Of a stretch of DNA of 64,000 nucleotides, positions 7,274-15,675 are shown piece after piece; position 1 is the first letter of the stretch, and each line of letters opens with the position of its first letter. The translations under genes and the position numbers were made by a program. Origin of the DNA: Streptomyces alboflavus (GTDB taxonomy: Bacteria > Actinomycetota > Actinomycetes > Streptomycetales > Streptomycetaceae). The stretch is taken from positions 1-64,000 of the forward strand of contig NZ_JNXT01000015.1 of NCBI RefSeq assembly GCF_000716675.1. Direction: 5' to 3'. Under the pieces are notes generated by a model. It made no database searches. It had not been told where the DNA came from and worked only from the letters and a program-made list of their open reading frames with translations.

Positions 7274-8722
7274 GTGCACACGATGCACGCAGCAGCAGCG
7301 ACCCGCGGAAACCGGCGGCACCCGCACGTCCTCATCGCCGGAGCGGGCCCCGTGGGCCTCTGGCTCGCGGCCGAACTGCGCCTGGGCGGCGTGCCGGTGA
7401 CCGTCCTGGAACAGCGCGCCACGCCGTCCCCGCACTCCAAGGCCCTCACCGTGCACCCCCGCACCCTGGAGGTCCTGGCGTGCCGCGGCATCGTCGAGCC
7501 GTTCCTCGCCGAAGGCGTGCGCCTGCCCGACGGGCACTTCGCCGCCCTCGACCACCGCCTCGACTTCGGCGTCCTCGACACGCCGTACCCGTTCACGCTC
7601 GCCCTGCCGCAGGCCCGCACCGAAGCGCTCCTGGAGCAGCACGCGCGCGCCGCCGGCGCCGACATCCGGCGCGGCCACCGCCTGACGGGCCTGACCGAGC
7701 ACGCGACGGGCGTGCGTGTCGACGTCGAGGGCCCGAGCGGCCCGTACGAGACGGAGGCGGCGTACGTCGTCGGCTGCGACGGCACCCGCAGCACCGTGCG
7801 CGACGCGGCGGGCATCGGCTTCCCCGGCAGCGACGCCACGGTGTGGGGCTGGCTCGGCGACGTCGTTCTGGACGCGCCGCTCACCCGGCCCGTCCTCAGT
7901 GTGTCGACGCCGCGGGGCGGACTGCTCTGCGTGCGCCTGCCCGGCGGCATCCACCGCTTCGTCGGCCACACGCCGGAGGATCAACAGCAGGGCTGGCCAG
8001 GGGAGTTGACCTTCGAGGAGCTGCGGGCGAAGGTCCTGCGGATCAACGGCGACGACTTCGGCATGCGCGACCCGCGCTGGCTCTCACGGTTCGGGAACGC
8101 GGCACGGCAGGCGGAGACGTACCGCAAGGGCCGGGTGCTGCTCGCGGGCGACGCCGCGCACATGCACTTCCCGGCGGGCGGGGTAGGCCTCAACGTCGGG
8201 GTGCAGGACGCGGCCAACCTCGGCTGGAAGCTCGCCGCGACCGTGCGCGGCGACGCCCCGGACGGGCTCCTCGACACCTATCACGCCGAACGGCACCCGG
8301 TCGGCGTCGAGTTGATCGAGACCACCCGCGCTCAGACCGCCCTGATGGCGGCGTACTCCGGCGACGGGGCCGCCCTGCGCGATCTGCTCAGCGGCGCCAT
8401 CGCCGCCGTACCGGAGTTCTCCCGGCGGCTCGCCGAGGGGCTCTCGGGTCTCTCGGTGGCGTACGCGGCCGCATCGGGCAGTCACCCGCTCACCGGGCGG
8501 CGCGCCCCGAACCTGCGACTCGCGGGCGGGCGCGCCCTGTTCGACCTGCTGCGCCCGGGCCGCCACGTCCTCCTCGACCTCGACGGCGCCGGGCACGCCG
8601 ATGGCCCCTCGCCGGACGCCGTCGTCCACGAGGGGCCCCTGGCCGAGGCCCACCCCGACTGGGTCGGGGTGGGCTCGGCGCTGATCCGGCCGGACGGGCA
8701 TGTGGCGCGGATCCGGGTCTGA
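7274..8722 (+). CDS. FAD-dependent aromatic monooxygenase
   Basis: A 482-residue class A flavoprotein hydroxylase of the PheA/TfdB/MhpA type. The ADP-binding GxGxxG motif is IAGAGPVGLWLAAEL near the N-terminus. CDGTRSTVRDAAG is the DG motif that binds FAD and NADPH, and VLLAGDAAHMHFPAGG is the GD motif. The C-terminus has the thioredoxin-like tail of this subfamily. It would hydroxylate an aromatic or polyketide-like substrate with NAD(P)H and O2. GTG 7274 is preferred because AAGGGGAGG lies 3 bp upstream; ATG 7259 is an alternative. Expression is probably released when the TetR protein binds its ligand. Confidence 0.88.
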   Translation: MHTMHAAAATRGNRRHPHVLIAGAGPVGLWLAAELRLGGVPVTVLEQRATPSPHSKALTVHPRTLEVLACRGIVEPFLAEGVRLPDGHFAALDHRLDFGVLDTPYPFTLALPQARTEALLEQHARAAGADIRRGHRLTGLTEHATGVRVDVEGPSGPYETEAAYVVGCDGTRSTVRDAAGIGFPGSDATVWGWLGDVVLDAPLTRPVLSVSTPRGGLLCVRLPGGIHRFVGHTPEDQQQGWPGELTFEELRAKVLRINGDDFGMRDPRWLSRFGNAARQAETYRKGRVLLAGDAAHMHFPAGGVGLNVGVQDAANLGWKLAATVRGDAPDGLLDTYHAERHPVGVELIETTRAQTALMAAYSGDGAALRDLLSGAIAAVPEFSRRLAEGLSGLSVAYAAASGSHPLTGRRAPNLRLAGGRALFDLLRPGRHVLLDLDGAGHADGPSPDAVVHEGPLAEAHPDWVGVGSALIRPDGHVARIRV

Positions 8723-8727
8723 TGATG

Positions 8728-8830
8728 CGTCAGCCGAAGGCGCCGATCTGGTGTGACGGCTCGTCAGCCAGAAGCGACCGGCCCGGCATGACGGTCCGTC
8801 AGCCGAAGGCGACCGAGCTGGTCTTGTTGT
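8728..8830. repeat. 34-35-bp repeat, three imperfect copies of a gene 3' end
   Basis: CGTCAGCC recurs at 8728, 8762 and 8797 with similar following sequence (…GAAGGCG…). The copy at 8797 is the 3' end of the lipoprotein gene, including its stop codon. The other two fill the gap to the convergent monooxygenase gene. Confidence 0.75.
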
Positions 8831-9788
8831 CGAACCCGATGGTCGCCAGGTCCGCCACGTCCCCGTTGATCACCTTCGACTCGCCCTTGCAGTTCGCCTT
8901 CGACCAGAGCTTCAGCGAGCCGCTCGCCGAGATGGAGGACGCCACCTTCGGGCGCGCCACGTTCTGGCAGCCCTCGCCCGCCACGCCCTGCGCGACGCCG
9001 TCGCCGGGGAAGTTGGCGTCGTCGAAGAGGATCGCGCTGGTGGCGGGGGCCGCGGCCTGGCCGCCGCCCGCCTGGCCATTACCCTCGCCGGTGCCCGTGT
9101 CGCCGCCGCCCTCCTCGGCGCCCGTGCCGCCGCCCGCGGGCTGCCCCGACTTCTGTCCCTCCGGTGTCACGCCGAACCAAGTGCCGCCCACGCCCTGGCC
9201 GTTGGTGTCGCCGGGCTTGGTGTCCTTGCTGAAGCGGTAGACGGGCCAGCCGCCGATCGTCACCTGGCGCGTGCCGTCGTCCCGCTTGATGACGCCGACG
9301 GCCGACGGCTTCACCCCGTCGACGAAGATCTTGCCGCCCGGGTCCACCAGGACGGGGGGCCAGGTGGTGGCGCAGGCGCCGGCGCAGTTCGACTTGGACG
9401 GCTGCGCGGTGTCCTTGTCGAAGCGGTAGAGGGTGAAGCCCGAGCCATTTACCACGACCGGGTTCAGGTCGCTCGCCCGGCCCGCCGACAGCTGGACCCA
9501 CTTGCGCTGCACGGGCTTGGTGGCGGGCTTGCCCGGAGGGTTGGCCCAGTCGCCGGTGCGCCGCTGGGCGTTGTTCTGCTCGGCGGTGCCCGAGCGCAGC
9601 GACAGGTCCATGGCGCCGTCGCCGCCGCCCGACTGGCCGTCGGCGGCCGGGGCGTTGGACGCGGGGGCCTCGCCCGCGGCCTTCGAGTCGCCGCCGTCGT
9701 CACCGCCGCCACACGCGGTCAGGAGCAGCACGCCCGCCGCTGCGAAGGACGTGAGGAGCATGGCCGGCCGGGTGTTCTTGCTGAACAT
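8799..9788 (-). CDS. Secreted lipoprotein with COG4315-type repeats and crystallin-like C-terminus
   Basis: A 329-residue lipoprotein. A signal peptide ends in the lipobox LLTAC, followed by a Gly/Asp/Ala-rich linker. Two repeats of the predicted-lipoprotein family COG4315 follow (TLYRFDKDT near residues 119-127 and PVYRFSKDT near 183-191), the first with paired Cys in a CAGACATTWPP segment. After a Gly-rich linker, the last 75 residues (ILFDDANFPGD … LKLWSKANCKGES) look like a beta/gamma-crystallin or I36-inhibitor-type domain. Streptomyces proteins of this layout are of unknown function; a redox or cofactor-binding role at the membrane surface is only a guess. Transcribed alone. Confidence 0.85.
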   Translation of the reverse strand: MFSKNTRPAMLLTSFAAAGVLLLTACGGGDDGGDSKAAGEAPASNAPAADGQSGGGDGAMDLSLRSGTAEQNNAQRRTGDWANPPGKPATKPVQRKWVQLSAGRASDLNPVVVNGSGFTLYRFDKDTAQPSKSNCAGACATTWPPVLVDPGGKIFVDGVKPSAVGVIKRDDGTRQVTIGGWPVYRFSKDTKPGDTNGQGVGGTWFGVTPEGQKSGQPAGGGTGAEEGGGDTGTGEGNGQAGGGQAAAPATSAILFDDANFPGDGVAQGVAGEGCQNVARPKVASSISASGSLKLWSKANCKGESKVINGDVADLATIGFDNKTSSVAFG

Positions 9789-9919
9789 GAGAGGTCTCCT
9801 AGGGATGTCGTCGCTCGGTCGCCCGGGCTTTCGCGGGCCTTCGAGGCGTGAGTACGGGCGCCGTGCTCACGCCCGTTCAGCCTCCTGGGGGCTGTGACCA
9901 AACCGAGACAATGTCTAAG

Positions 9920-10684
9920 CTAGGAGCGAGTCCTGAAGTTGCGCTTGCCGGACCGGCCGCCCGACTCCCCAGGGGTCCCCTCCGGCCTCTCGCGATACAG
10001 GCAGGCCACAGCTGTCACCGCCGAGGTCCCCGCGAGCAGCGGCCAGCCGATCCCGTGGTGCAGAACCAGCCAGGCGCCGGGCAGTGCACCCGCGACCATC
10101 GCGAGGGTCGCGCCGATCCGCCGGACGGCTAGCCGGTCCGCGCCGCCCGCGAGCCGGGACTCGACGGCGAGCCCGGTGAGCGTGCGCGTCAGCACGGTCG
10201 TGGTCAGGTCCGGGACGTTGAGCTTCAGGACGGTGCCGTTGCGCAGTCCCATCGCGAGGGCGAGCAGCGCGATCAGTACGTACGTGGCGTCGGCGGCCCC
10301 CGCGAACGCCAGGACGGTCGTGACGCCGAGCAGCACCGCCTCGCCGACGAGGGCGGCCCGCACCCACGGCACCCGGCGCCGCCCCCGGAACGCCCGCGCG
10401 AGCCGCCCCGCCCCGGCCGCGCCCACCAGGAACGCGCCGAGCGACACCAGTGACCCGGTGACGGAGAACCCGGGCGCCCCGGCCGCGGCGAAGCCGATGA
10501 CGACGACGTTGCCGGTCATGTTCGCCGCGAAGACCCGGCCGAGCCCGAGGAAGGTGACGGCGTCCACGAAGCCGCTGACCGCGGTGAGCGCGAAGAGGAC
10601 CAGGGCGAGGGGGTGCCGATTGCCGACCCGCGGCCCGGGTGTCTCGGCGCCCGCTTCCGTCGTTCCCGGCTGATCGTTCGTCAT
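9920..10684 (-). CDS. YoaK-type membrane protein (DUF1275)
   Basis: A 254-residue integral membrane protein with about six hydrophobic segments. It has the family's typical N-terminal stretch VSGFVDAVTFLGLGRVFAAN followed by MTGNVVVIG, and a central GLRNGTVLKLNVPDLTTT. DUF1275/YoaK proteins are widespread in bacteria and have no firmly established substrate. The C-terminus is basic and cytoplasmic. The 131-bp gap to the lipoprotein gene, in the same orientation, carries no clear terminator, so co-transcription is possible. Confidence 0.9.
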   Translation of the reverse strand: MTNDQPGTTEAGAETPGPRVGNRHPLALVLFALTAVSGFVDAVTFLGLGRVFAANMTGNVVVIGFAAAGAPGFSVTGSLVSLGAFLVGAAGAGRLARAFRGRRRVPWVRAALVGEAVLLGVTTVLAFAGAADATYVLIALLALAMGLRNGTVLKLNVPDLTTTVLTRTLTGLAVESRLAGGADRLAVRRIGATLAMVAGALPGAWLVLHHGIGWPLLAGTSAVTAVACLYRERPEGTPGESGGRSGKRNFRTRS

Positions 10685-10838
10685 GCGGCCAGCCTCTCAA
10701 GGGAGCGGGGTGCGTCGAGGCCGTGACGAGGCCGGGCCCACCGGAACCCACCCGGAACGCCGCGCGTGGCTACAGGTCACCAACTCCCCGCGCCCAGGCC
10801 GCCCACTACCTCCTCCCCGCACGCCCCTTCCCCCCTAC

Positions 10839-10852
10839 TGGAACACGTTCTA
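10839..10852. promoter_or_regulatory. KstR-type operator upstream of acyl-CoA dehydrogenase
   Basis: TGGAACACGTTCTA matches the KstR consensus TNNAACNNGTTNNA at every fixed position. It lies 64 bp upstream of the acyl-CoA dehydrogenase start, in a 231-bp divergent promoter region. KstR is the TetR-family repressor of sterol catabolism in actinobacteria. Binding is inferred. Confidence 0.7.
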
Positions 10853-10915
10853 CTCTGGCCGCCGTCAAGCCGCAGCGCCTCGGCAGGGTCGGGCGCAGGG
10901 ACGACAGGAGGGCCC

Positions 10916-12106
10916 GTGCACCTCGAATACACCCCCGAGCAGCAGCGGTTGCGCACCGAACTGCGCACGTACTTCGCCGAGCTCGTGCCCGGCCGCGCGT
11001 ACACCCGCTATGCCGAGCCTGCCGCGCAGAAGCGGTTCTACCGCGAGACGATCCGCCGCCTGGGAGCCGACGGCTGGCTGGGCGTCGGCTGGCCGGAGGA
11101 GTTCGGAGGCCGCGGGCTGACGCCGATGGAGCAGTTCATCTTCTTCGACGAGGCGGCGCAGGCCGGGGTGCCGTTGCCGCTCATGGCCCTGAACACCGTG
11201 GGCCCGACGCTCATGCGGTACGGCACGGACGAGCAGAAGGCGTACTTCCTGCCCCGGATCCTGTCCGGCGAGATCGACTTCGCGATCGGCTACAGCGAGC
11301 CGGACGCGGGCACCGATCTGGCGGCGCTCAAGACCCGTGCGGTCCGGGAGGGCGACGAGGAGACCGGGCACTACACGGTCGACGGCCAGAAGATCTGGAC
11401 GACCAACGGCGACACCGCGGACTGGGTGTGGCTCGCGGTGCGCACCGACCCCGACGCGCCGCCGCACCAGGGCATCACCATGCTGCTCGTGCCGACGTCC
11501 GACCCCGGCTACTCCTGCACCCTCATCAACACCCTCGCCTCGCACGACACCACGGCGAGCTACTACGAGAGCATCCGCGTGCCCGTCTCCCGCCGCGTCG
11601 GCGAGGAGAACAAGGGCTGGCGCCTGATCACCAACCAGCTCAACCACGAACGCGTCACCCTCGCCGCCCACGGCACGATGGCGATCCGCGCCCTGCACGA
11701 CGTCCAGCGCTGGGCCGCCGAGACCAAGCTCGCCGACGGCCGCCGCGTCATCGACCTGCCCTGGGTGCGCCGCCGTCTCGCCCAGACCCACACCAAGCTC
11801 GACGCGATGAAGCTCCTCAACTGGCAGATGGTGAACGCCGTCCAGGACGGCACCCTCACCCCCCAGGACGCGTCCGCCGTCAAGGTCTACGGCTCCGAGG
11901 CCCGCCGCGACGCCTACGCCTGGCTCATGGAAGTCATCGCCGCCGCAGGCGCCTTGAAGGAGGCCTCGGCAGGATCCGTCCTCCACGGCGAACTGGAACG
12001 CGGCTACCGCTCGGCGGTCATCTTCACCTTCGGCGGCGGCAACAACGAGATCCAGCGGGAGATCATCTCGTGGATCGGCTTGGGGATGCCGCGGGTGCGC
12101 CGCTGA
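10916..12106 (+). CDS. Acyl-CoA dehydrogenase, FadE26/ChsE4-like
   Basis: A 396-residue flavoprotein dehydrogenase. Landmarks are the N-terminal helical domain, YSEPDAGTDLAALKTRAV and GQKIWTT in the beta domain, ITNQLNHERV in the C-terminal helical domain, and GGGNNEIQREII near the end. The whole length reads like the FadE26/ChsE4 subunit of the cholesterol side-chain dehydrogenase, which in mycobacteria pairs with FadE27/ChsE5 as a heterotetramer. No second subunit is adjacent here. GTG 10916 follows ACAGGAGGG. The KstR-type box upstream supports a sterol or branched-acyl role. The general enzyme class is certain; the specific pathway is inferred. Confidence 0.85.
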   Translation: MHLEYTPEQQRLRTELRTYFAELVPGRAYTRYAEPAAQKRFYRETIRRLGADGWLGVGWPEEFGGRGLTPMEQFIFFDEAAQAGVPLPLMALNTVGPTLMRYGTDEQKAYFLPRILSGEIDFAIGYSEPDAGTDLAALKTRAVREGDEETGHYTVDGQKIWTTNGDTADWVWLAVRTDPDAPPHQGITMLLVPTSDPGYSCTLINTLASHDTTASYYESIRVPVSRRVGEENKGWRLITNQLNHERVTLAAHGTMAIRALHDVQRWAAETKLADGRRVIDLPWVRRRLAQTHTKLDAMKLLNWQMVNAVQDGTLTPQDASAVKVYGSEARRDAYAWLMEVIAAAGALKEASAGSVLHGELERGYRSAVIFTFGGGNNEIQREIISWIGLGMPRVRR

Positions 12107-12216
12107 CACGACGCCACCGGCCGGCCGGGCGCCACACCCTCGGCCCGACTTGCGAGCGCGAGGGCCCGCACGCGACCCTCCTGGGAACAGCCACGAGCGG
12201 GCGCGGGGGCGAAGAG

Positions 12217-13092
12217 ATGGCGTGGTGGAAGAGGAAGGCTCGGGTGCCGGACGTCTGCTGCCAGGTGTGTCAGGGGACGCTGCCGACGGGTTCGGTCATC
12301 GCGGGCATCAAGACCGTCCACGTGACTGAGCAGCGGACCAGGGCCGTCGGGCGCCTGTGCGCGGCCTGTTGGCAGCGCCACCAGTCCCTTGAGGCCGAGG
12401 CCGAAGCCCGGTTCCGGCGCGAGCATCCGGTCGAGGAGGTGTGCGCTCGGCTGGTCGACCTCGATGTCGACGTGCGCGCCCTGGCGGCAGAGCAACTGGC
12501 GCGTCTCGGCGATCGGAGAGCGGTGACCGATCTGTGCGGGGCCCTCGGGCGGGAGACGTCTCCCAGGGCGTTCGAGAACATCGCCGCCGCGCTGGGCGCA
12601 TGTGGCGGCCCCGAGGCGCAGGAGGCGCTGATCGCCGTTCTGCACGACAGTAACGCCTGGTCGAGACCGGATCATGGCGATGACTACGGCCGATCTCGTG
12701 TCGACATGGTCGCCGGTTCCCTGGTGAAGATGGGTGGATCGACGCTGTTCGTCCGGGCCGTGCTCGACACGTTGACCTCTGGCGCCGCGAGCCCGGACGT
12801 GAGGACACGCGTCGCACAGGAGCTGTCGGACATTGCCTATCGCTCCACTGGGAGCCTCGGCCTGACGCCGTGGCTCGCCGAGAAGCTGTCCCACGCTGAC
12901 CGAGAGTCGATGTTCGAGCCCCTGCGTGCGGCCCTGCACGACACCCACGCGCCGGTTCGACGCCACACGGCCATGGCTCTGGGGCACCTCGGCGACGCGC
13001 GTGCGGTGGAAGACCTGACCGTCCTGCTCGACGACGAGAACGACCACGTGCGCCACGCCGCCGCACAGGCGCTGGCGAAGCTGACGGGATGA
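12217..13092 (+). CDS. HEAT-repeat protein with N-terminal zinc-binding motif
   Basis: A 291-residue cytosolic protein. Residues 10-50 hold CCQVC and CAAC pairs that could bind zinc. The rest is alpha-helical and carries HEAT/PBS-lyase-type repeats, clearest in the last 60 residues (HAPVRRHTAMALGHLGDARA, then the D-H-V-R-H-A-A-A-Q-A-L repeat). The first block, VDVRALAAEQLARLGDRRAV, is of the same type. Such repeats usually serve as protein-protein scaffolds. The start is ATG 12217, with GGCGAAGAG as a weak ribosome-binding site. It lies between the dehydrogenase and a TerD-type gene with no clear functional link to either. Confidence 0.75.
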   Translation: MAWWKRKARVPDVCCQVCQGTLPTGSVIAGIKTVHVTEQRTRAVGRLCAACWQRHQSLEAEAEARFRREHPVEEVCARLVDLDVDVRALAAEQLARLGDRRAVTDLCGALGRETSPRAFENIAAALGACGGPEAQEALIAVLHDSNAWSRPDHGDDYGRSRVDMVAGSLVKMGGSTLFVRAVLDTLTSGAASPDVRTRVAQELSDIAYRSTGSLGLTPWLAEKLSHADRESMFEPLRAALHDTHAPVRRHTAMALGHLGDARAVEDLTVLLDDENDHVRHAAAQALAKLTG

Positions 13093-13248
13093 CGGGGCCG
13101 CGCCGCGACGGTTGCCCAGGACACGACATCACACAGACGTCGACGTGTCGGTGGGGCGGCATGCGGCTCAGGGTGAGTTATTTCCAAAGCCCGGACGGTC
13201 GAGCGGCAGAGGTCTACTGTTTCCCTCTCGGTGATCAAGGGGGCGAGG

Positions 13249-14475
13249 ATGCGGACGACGTCGTTGCGTAAGGGCGAGAACACCGGGTTGACCATGACGC
13301 CGGTGGTGCTGGACGTGTCGGTTCAAGGCCTGACCGCGGACGTCTGCGCACTGTTGCTCGGCGCGGACAGCAAGGTTCGCAGCGACGACGACTTGGTCTT
13401 TTACAACCACCCGTCTCAAGACGGCGTGTCGGTCGCCGGCTCGGCGGTCACGGTCGATCTCGTACGCGTGCCCGCCGACGCGGAACGGGTGCTCGTTGTG
13501 GCGAGCACCGATCCGCTGCATCCGGGCGCGGTCTTCACCCGTGCTCCGAGTGTGGCGATCACCCAGGCAGGCGCGAAGGCCAAGTCGTTCACTCCGCCGG
13601 ACTTCACGTCCGGCGAGACGGTCGTGGTGCTCGCGGAACTCTACCGACGGGACGCCGGCTGGAAGATCCGTGCCGTGGGACAGGGCTATGCCTCCGGGCT
13701 GGCCGGTCTCGCGACCGACTACGGTGTCGACGTCGACCCCGAGCCCGCCGCGACTCCCGTACCGCTGCCCACCCAAGGGCGGCGGAACCCGGGCCCCGCA
13801 GGGACCCCGGCGAGCCTGCCGAAGGTCGAGCGGCTTGCCCCCGGACTGCTGTCTCCGGCACGCCAGGCCGGCAAGGCCCTCGCGGACCGGGGCATTGGGA
13901 ACCCGCGTGCGGCGGTGTACCTGATCCTCGACCACGACTGGCACATGGAAACGCTGTACGAGTCGTTCGCCGTGCAGGCCTTCGCCGAGCGGGTACTGGC
14001 GCTGTCGGCCAACCTTGACGACGACGGCACCGTGCCCGTGCTCTTCTCCAGCGGAGAGGAACCCTTCCTGGAGGAGATCCGCCTCGACAACTACCGCGGG
14101 CGCATCGGGCGGTTGCACACCCAGGTCGACTGGGGATGGGGCAACGTCGCTGAGGCCATGCGCCGCGCGGTCGGCCACTACCAGGAGTCCGGCGCCGCCG
14201 ACCCCGCCTTCGTCGTGACCCAGGTCGGTGCCGAACCCTGGGACAAGGCAGAGGTCCGCTCCCTTCTGCAGAACACCGCGTCACTCGGCGTCTTCTGGCT
14301 GTTCGTCGGGTTCGGGCGCGGCAAGCTCGCCTTCTACAAGAACCTCAACGCGTCCACTTCCGTGACCTTCAGCAACGTCGCGTTCTACGACGCGGGCAAG
14401 AACCCGGGAGCGGTACCCGACGAGAAGTTCTACGCCGATCTCGTGGACGCCTTCGGCGGCTGGTTGCGGCGTTGA
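13249..14475 (+). CDS. TerD-domain / vWA-like fusion protein (TerF-like)
   Basis: A 408-residue protein. Residues 1-165 form a TerD domain (LRKGENTGL start, DDLVFYNHP calcium-loop motif, VVLAELYRRDAGWKIRAVGQGYASGL). A Pro-rich linker (175-200) leads to a vWA-like half beginning AAVYLILDHDWHMETLYES. In TerF-type proteins this strand normally ends in a DxSxS MIDAS motif; here it is DHDWH, so metal binding is doubtful. Tellurium-resistance (Ter) proteins act in stress and phage-response complexes. ATG 13249 is chosen because GGGGGCGAGG precedes it and the TerD domain starts there; GTG 13231 is an alternative. Confidence 0.8.
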   Translation: MRTTSLRKGENTGLTMTPVVLDVSVQGLTADVCALLLGADSKVRSDDDLVFYNHPSQDGVSVAGSAVTVDLVRVPADAERVLVVASTDPLHPGAVFTRAPSVAITQAGAKAKSFTPPDFTSGETVVVLAELYRRDAGWKIRAVGQGYASGLAGLATDYGVDVDPEPAATPVPLPTQGRRNPGPAGTPASLPKVERLAPGLLSPARQAGKALADRGIGNPRAAVYLILDHDWHMETLYESFAVQAFAERVLALSANLDDDGTVPVLFSSGEEPFLEEIRLDNYRGRIGRLHTQVDWGWGNVAEAMRRAVGHYQESGAADPAFVVTQVGAEPWDKAEVRSLLQNTASLGVFWLFVGFGRGKLAFYKNLNASTSVTFSNVAFYDAGKNPGAVPDEKFYADLVDAFGGWLRR

Positions 14476-14541
14476 GCCTCCCTGACCGGCCGGTGGCCCG
14501 AAGGAGAAGGCGTCGACCCCCGCCCCCCAGGGAAGCCTGCC

Positions 14542-14570
14542 CGTGATCGTGATCGTGATCGTGATCGTGA
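14542..14570. repeat. Hexanucleotide microsatellite (CGTGAT)n
   Basis: Almost five contiguous CGTGAT units end 28 bp before the sulfotransferase start codon. A repeat of this kind can change length by slippage and so alter promoter or leader spacing; no phase-variable effect is shown. Confidence 0.85.
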
Positions 14571-14598
14571 CGGGTCGTCGTCGAAGGAGAACCACCCT

Positions 14599-15630
14599 AT
14601 GCGCACCCTGACGTTCGTCGTCGGTACCGGCCGTAGTGGGTCGACCGCGTTGTCCGGGATCGTCAACGCGCATCCGGATGTGCTGAGTCTCAACGAGCTG
14701 CTGTCGTCGGTGCAGAGCCGGGGGTTTCCGGAGGGGGTGTTCGGGGGTGGGGAGTTCTGGCGGCTGCTGGCCGAGCCCAATCCGCTGTTCGAGAGGATGA
14801 TCCGGAACGGCGTACCGATGCCGGAGTTCGTCTATCCGCGGCGGCCCGGGCGCTTCGCGACGGAGACGACCGGGATTCCCGCGCTGTCCCTGATGGTGCT
14901 CCCGCACCTGACCGACGACCCGGACGGGCTCTTCGACGAGTTGGAGGGGGAGGTGTGCCGGTGGCCGGAGCGGACGGCCGCGGGGCACTACGAGGCGCTG
15001 TTCGACCTGTTGGGCGCGCGCTTCGGGCGCACGGTGGCCGTCGAGCGGTCCGGGTATTCGCTGGAGCGGGTGCCGCTGCTGCGCAAGGTGTTCCCGGAGG
15101 CGCGCTTCGTGCATCTGTTCAGGGACGGGCCCGACTGTGCCCTGTCCATGAGTCGGCACACGGGGTATCGGCTGATCTTCCTGCTGCGGGAGATTCTCTC
15201 GCGGACCGGCGCGGAGCGCGTCGAGAACCTGACGGAGGAGCAGGTCCGTTCGCTGCCACCCGAGTTGGCGCCCCTGCTGGGGGAGCGGTTCGACCCGGCC
15301 CTCGTACTGGACAGCGACCTGCCGCTGACCGGATTCGGCGCGCTCTGGTCGGAGCTGATCACCCAGGGCGTGGACCGGCTCGGCGAGGTGCCCGCCCCGC
15401 TGCGGACCACGCTCGGTTACGAGGACCTGCTCGACGACCCCCGCGCGGAGCTGACGCGGCTGGCCGACTTCATCGGCGTGGAGCCGCTCCCGCAGTGGCT
15501 CGACACCGGAGCCGCGCGCCTCGACGGCAGTCGGCGTGGCTCCTCCCTGCGGCTGCCCGCCGCCGAGCTCGCCGCGCTCCGGGAGCGTTGTGCTCCCGGA
15601 GCACGGGCCCTGGCGGACAGTCGGCAGTAA
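14599..15630 (+). CDS. Sulfotransferase-family protein
   Basis: A 343-residue cytosolic protein of the PAPS-dependent sulfotransferase family. The 5'-phosphosulfate loop is VVGTGRSGSTALS (residues 7-19). The 3'-phosphate-binding region is VERSGYSLERVPLLRKVFPEARFVHLFRDG (around residues 150-180), where the Arg and Ser expected for PAPS binding are present. YEDLLDDPRAEL is the typical C-terminal motif. The acceptor is unknown; bacterial members sulfate lipids, glycans or secondary metabolites. The ribosome-binding site is GAAGGAGAA. The gene stands alone between the TerF-like gene and a convergent secreted-protein gene. Confidence 0.88.
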   Translation: MRTLTFVVGTGRSGSTALSGIVNAHPDVLSLNELLSSVQSRGFPEGVFGGGEFWRLLAEPNPLFERMIRNGVPMPEFVYPRRPGRFATETTGIPALSLMVLPHLTDDPDGLFDELEGEVCRWPERTAAGHYEALFDLLGARFGRTVAVERSGYSLERVPLLRKVFPEARFVHLFRDGPDCALSMSRHTGYRLIFLLREILSRTGAERVENLTEEQVRSLPPELAPLLGERFDPALVLDSDLPLTGFGALWSELITQGVDRLGEVPAPLRTTLGYEDLLDDPRAELTRLADFIGVEPLPQWLDTGAARLDGSRRGSSLRLPAAELAALRERCAPGARALADSRQ

Positions 15631-15675
15631 GGGGCGTGCGGCCCCGGTGCCGTGCGGTCGGCGCGGAGCGCCGGC

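Noticed and set aside
10639..12216. N-terminal extension of the HEAT-repeat protein through the acyl-CoA dehydrogenase gene
   Set aside because: The extension is an Arg-rich shadow of the dehydrogenase; the protein begins sensibly at ATG 12217.
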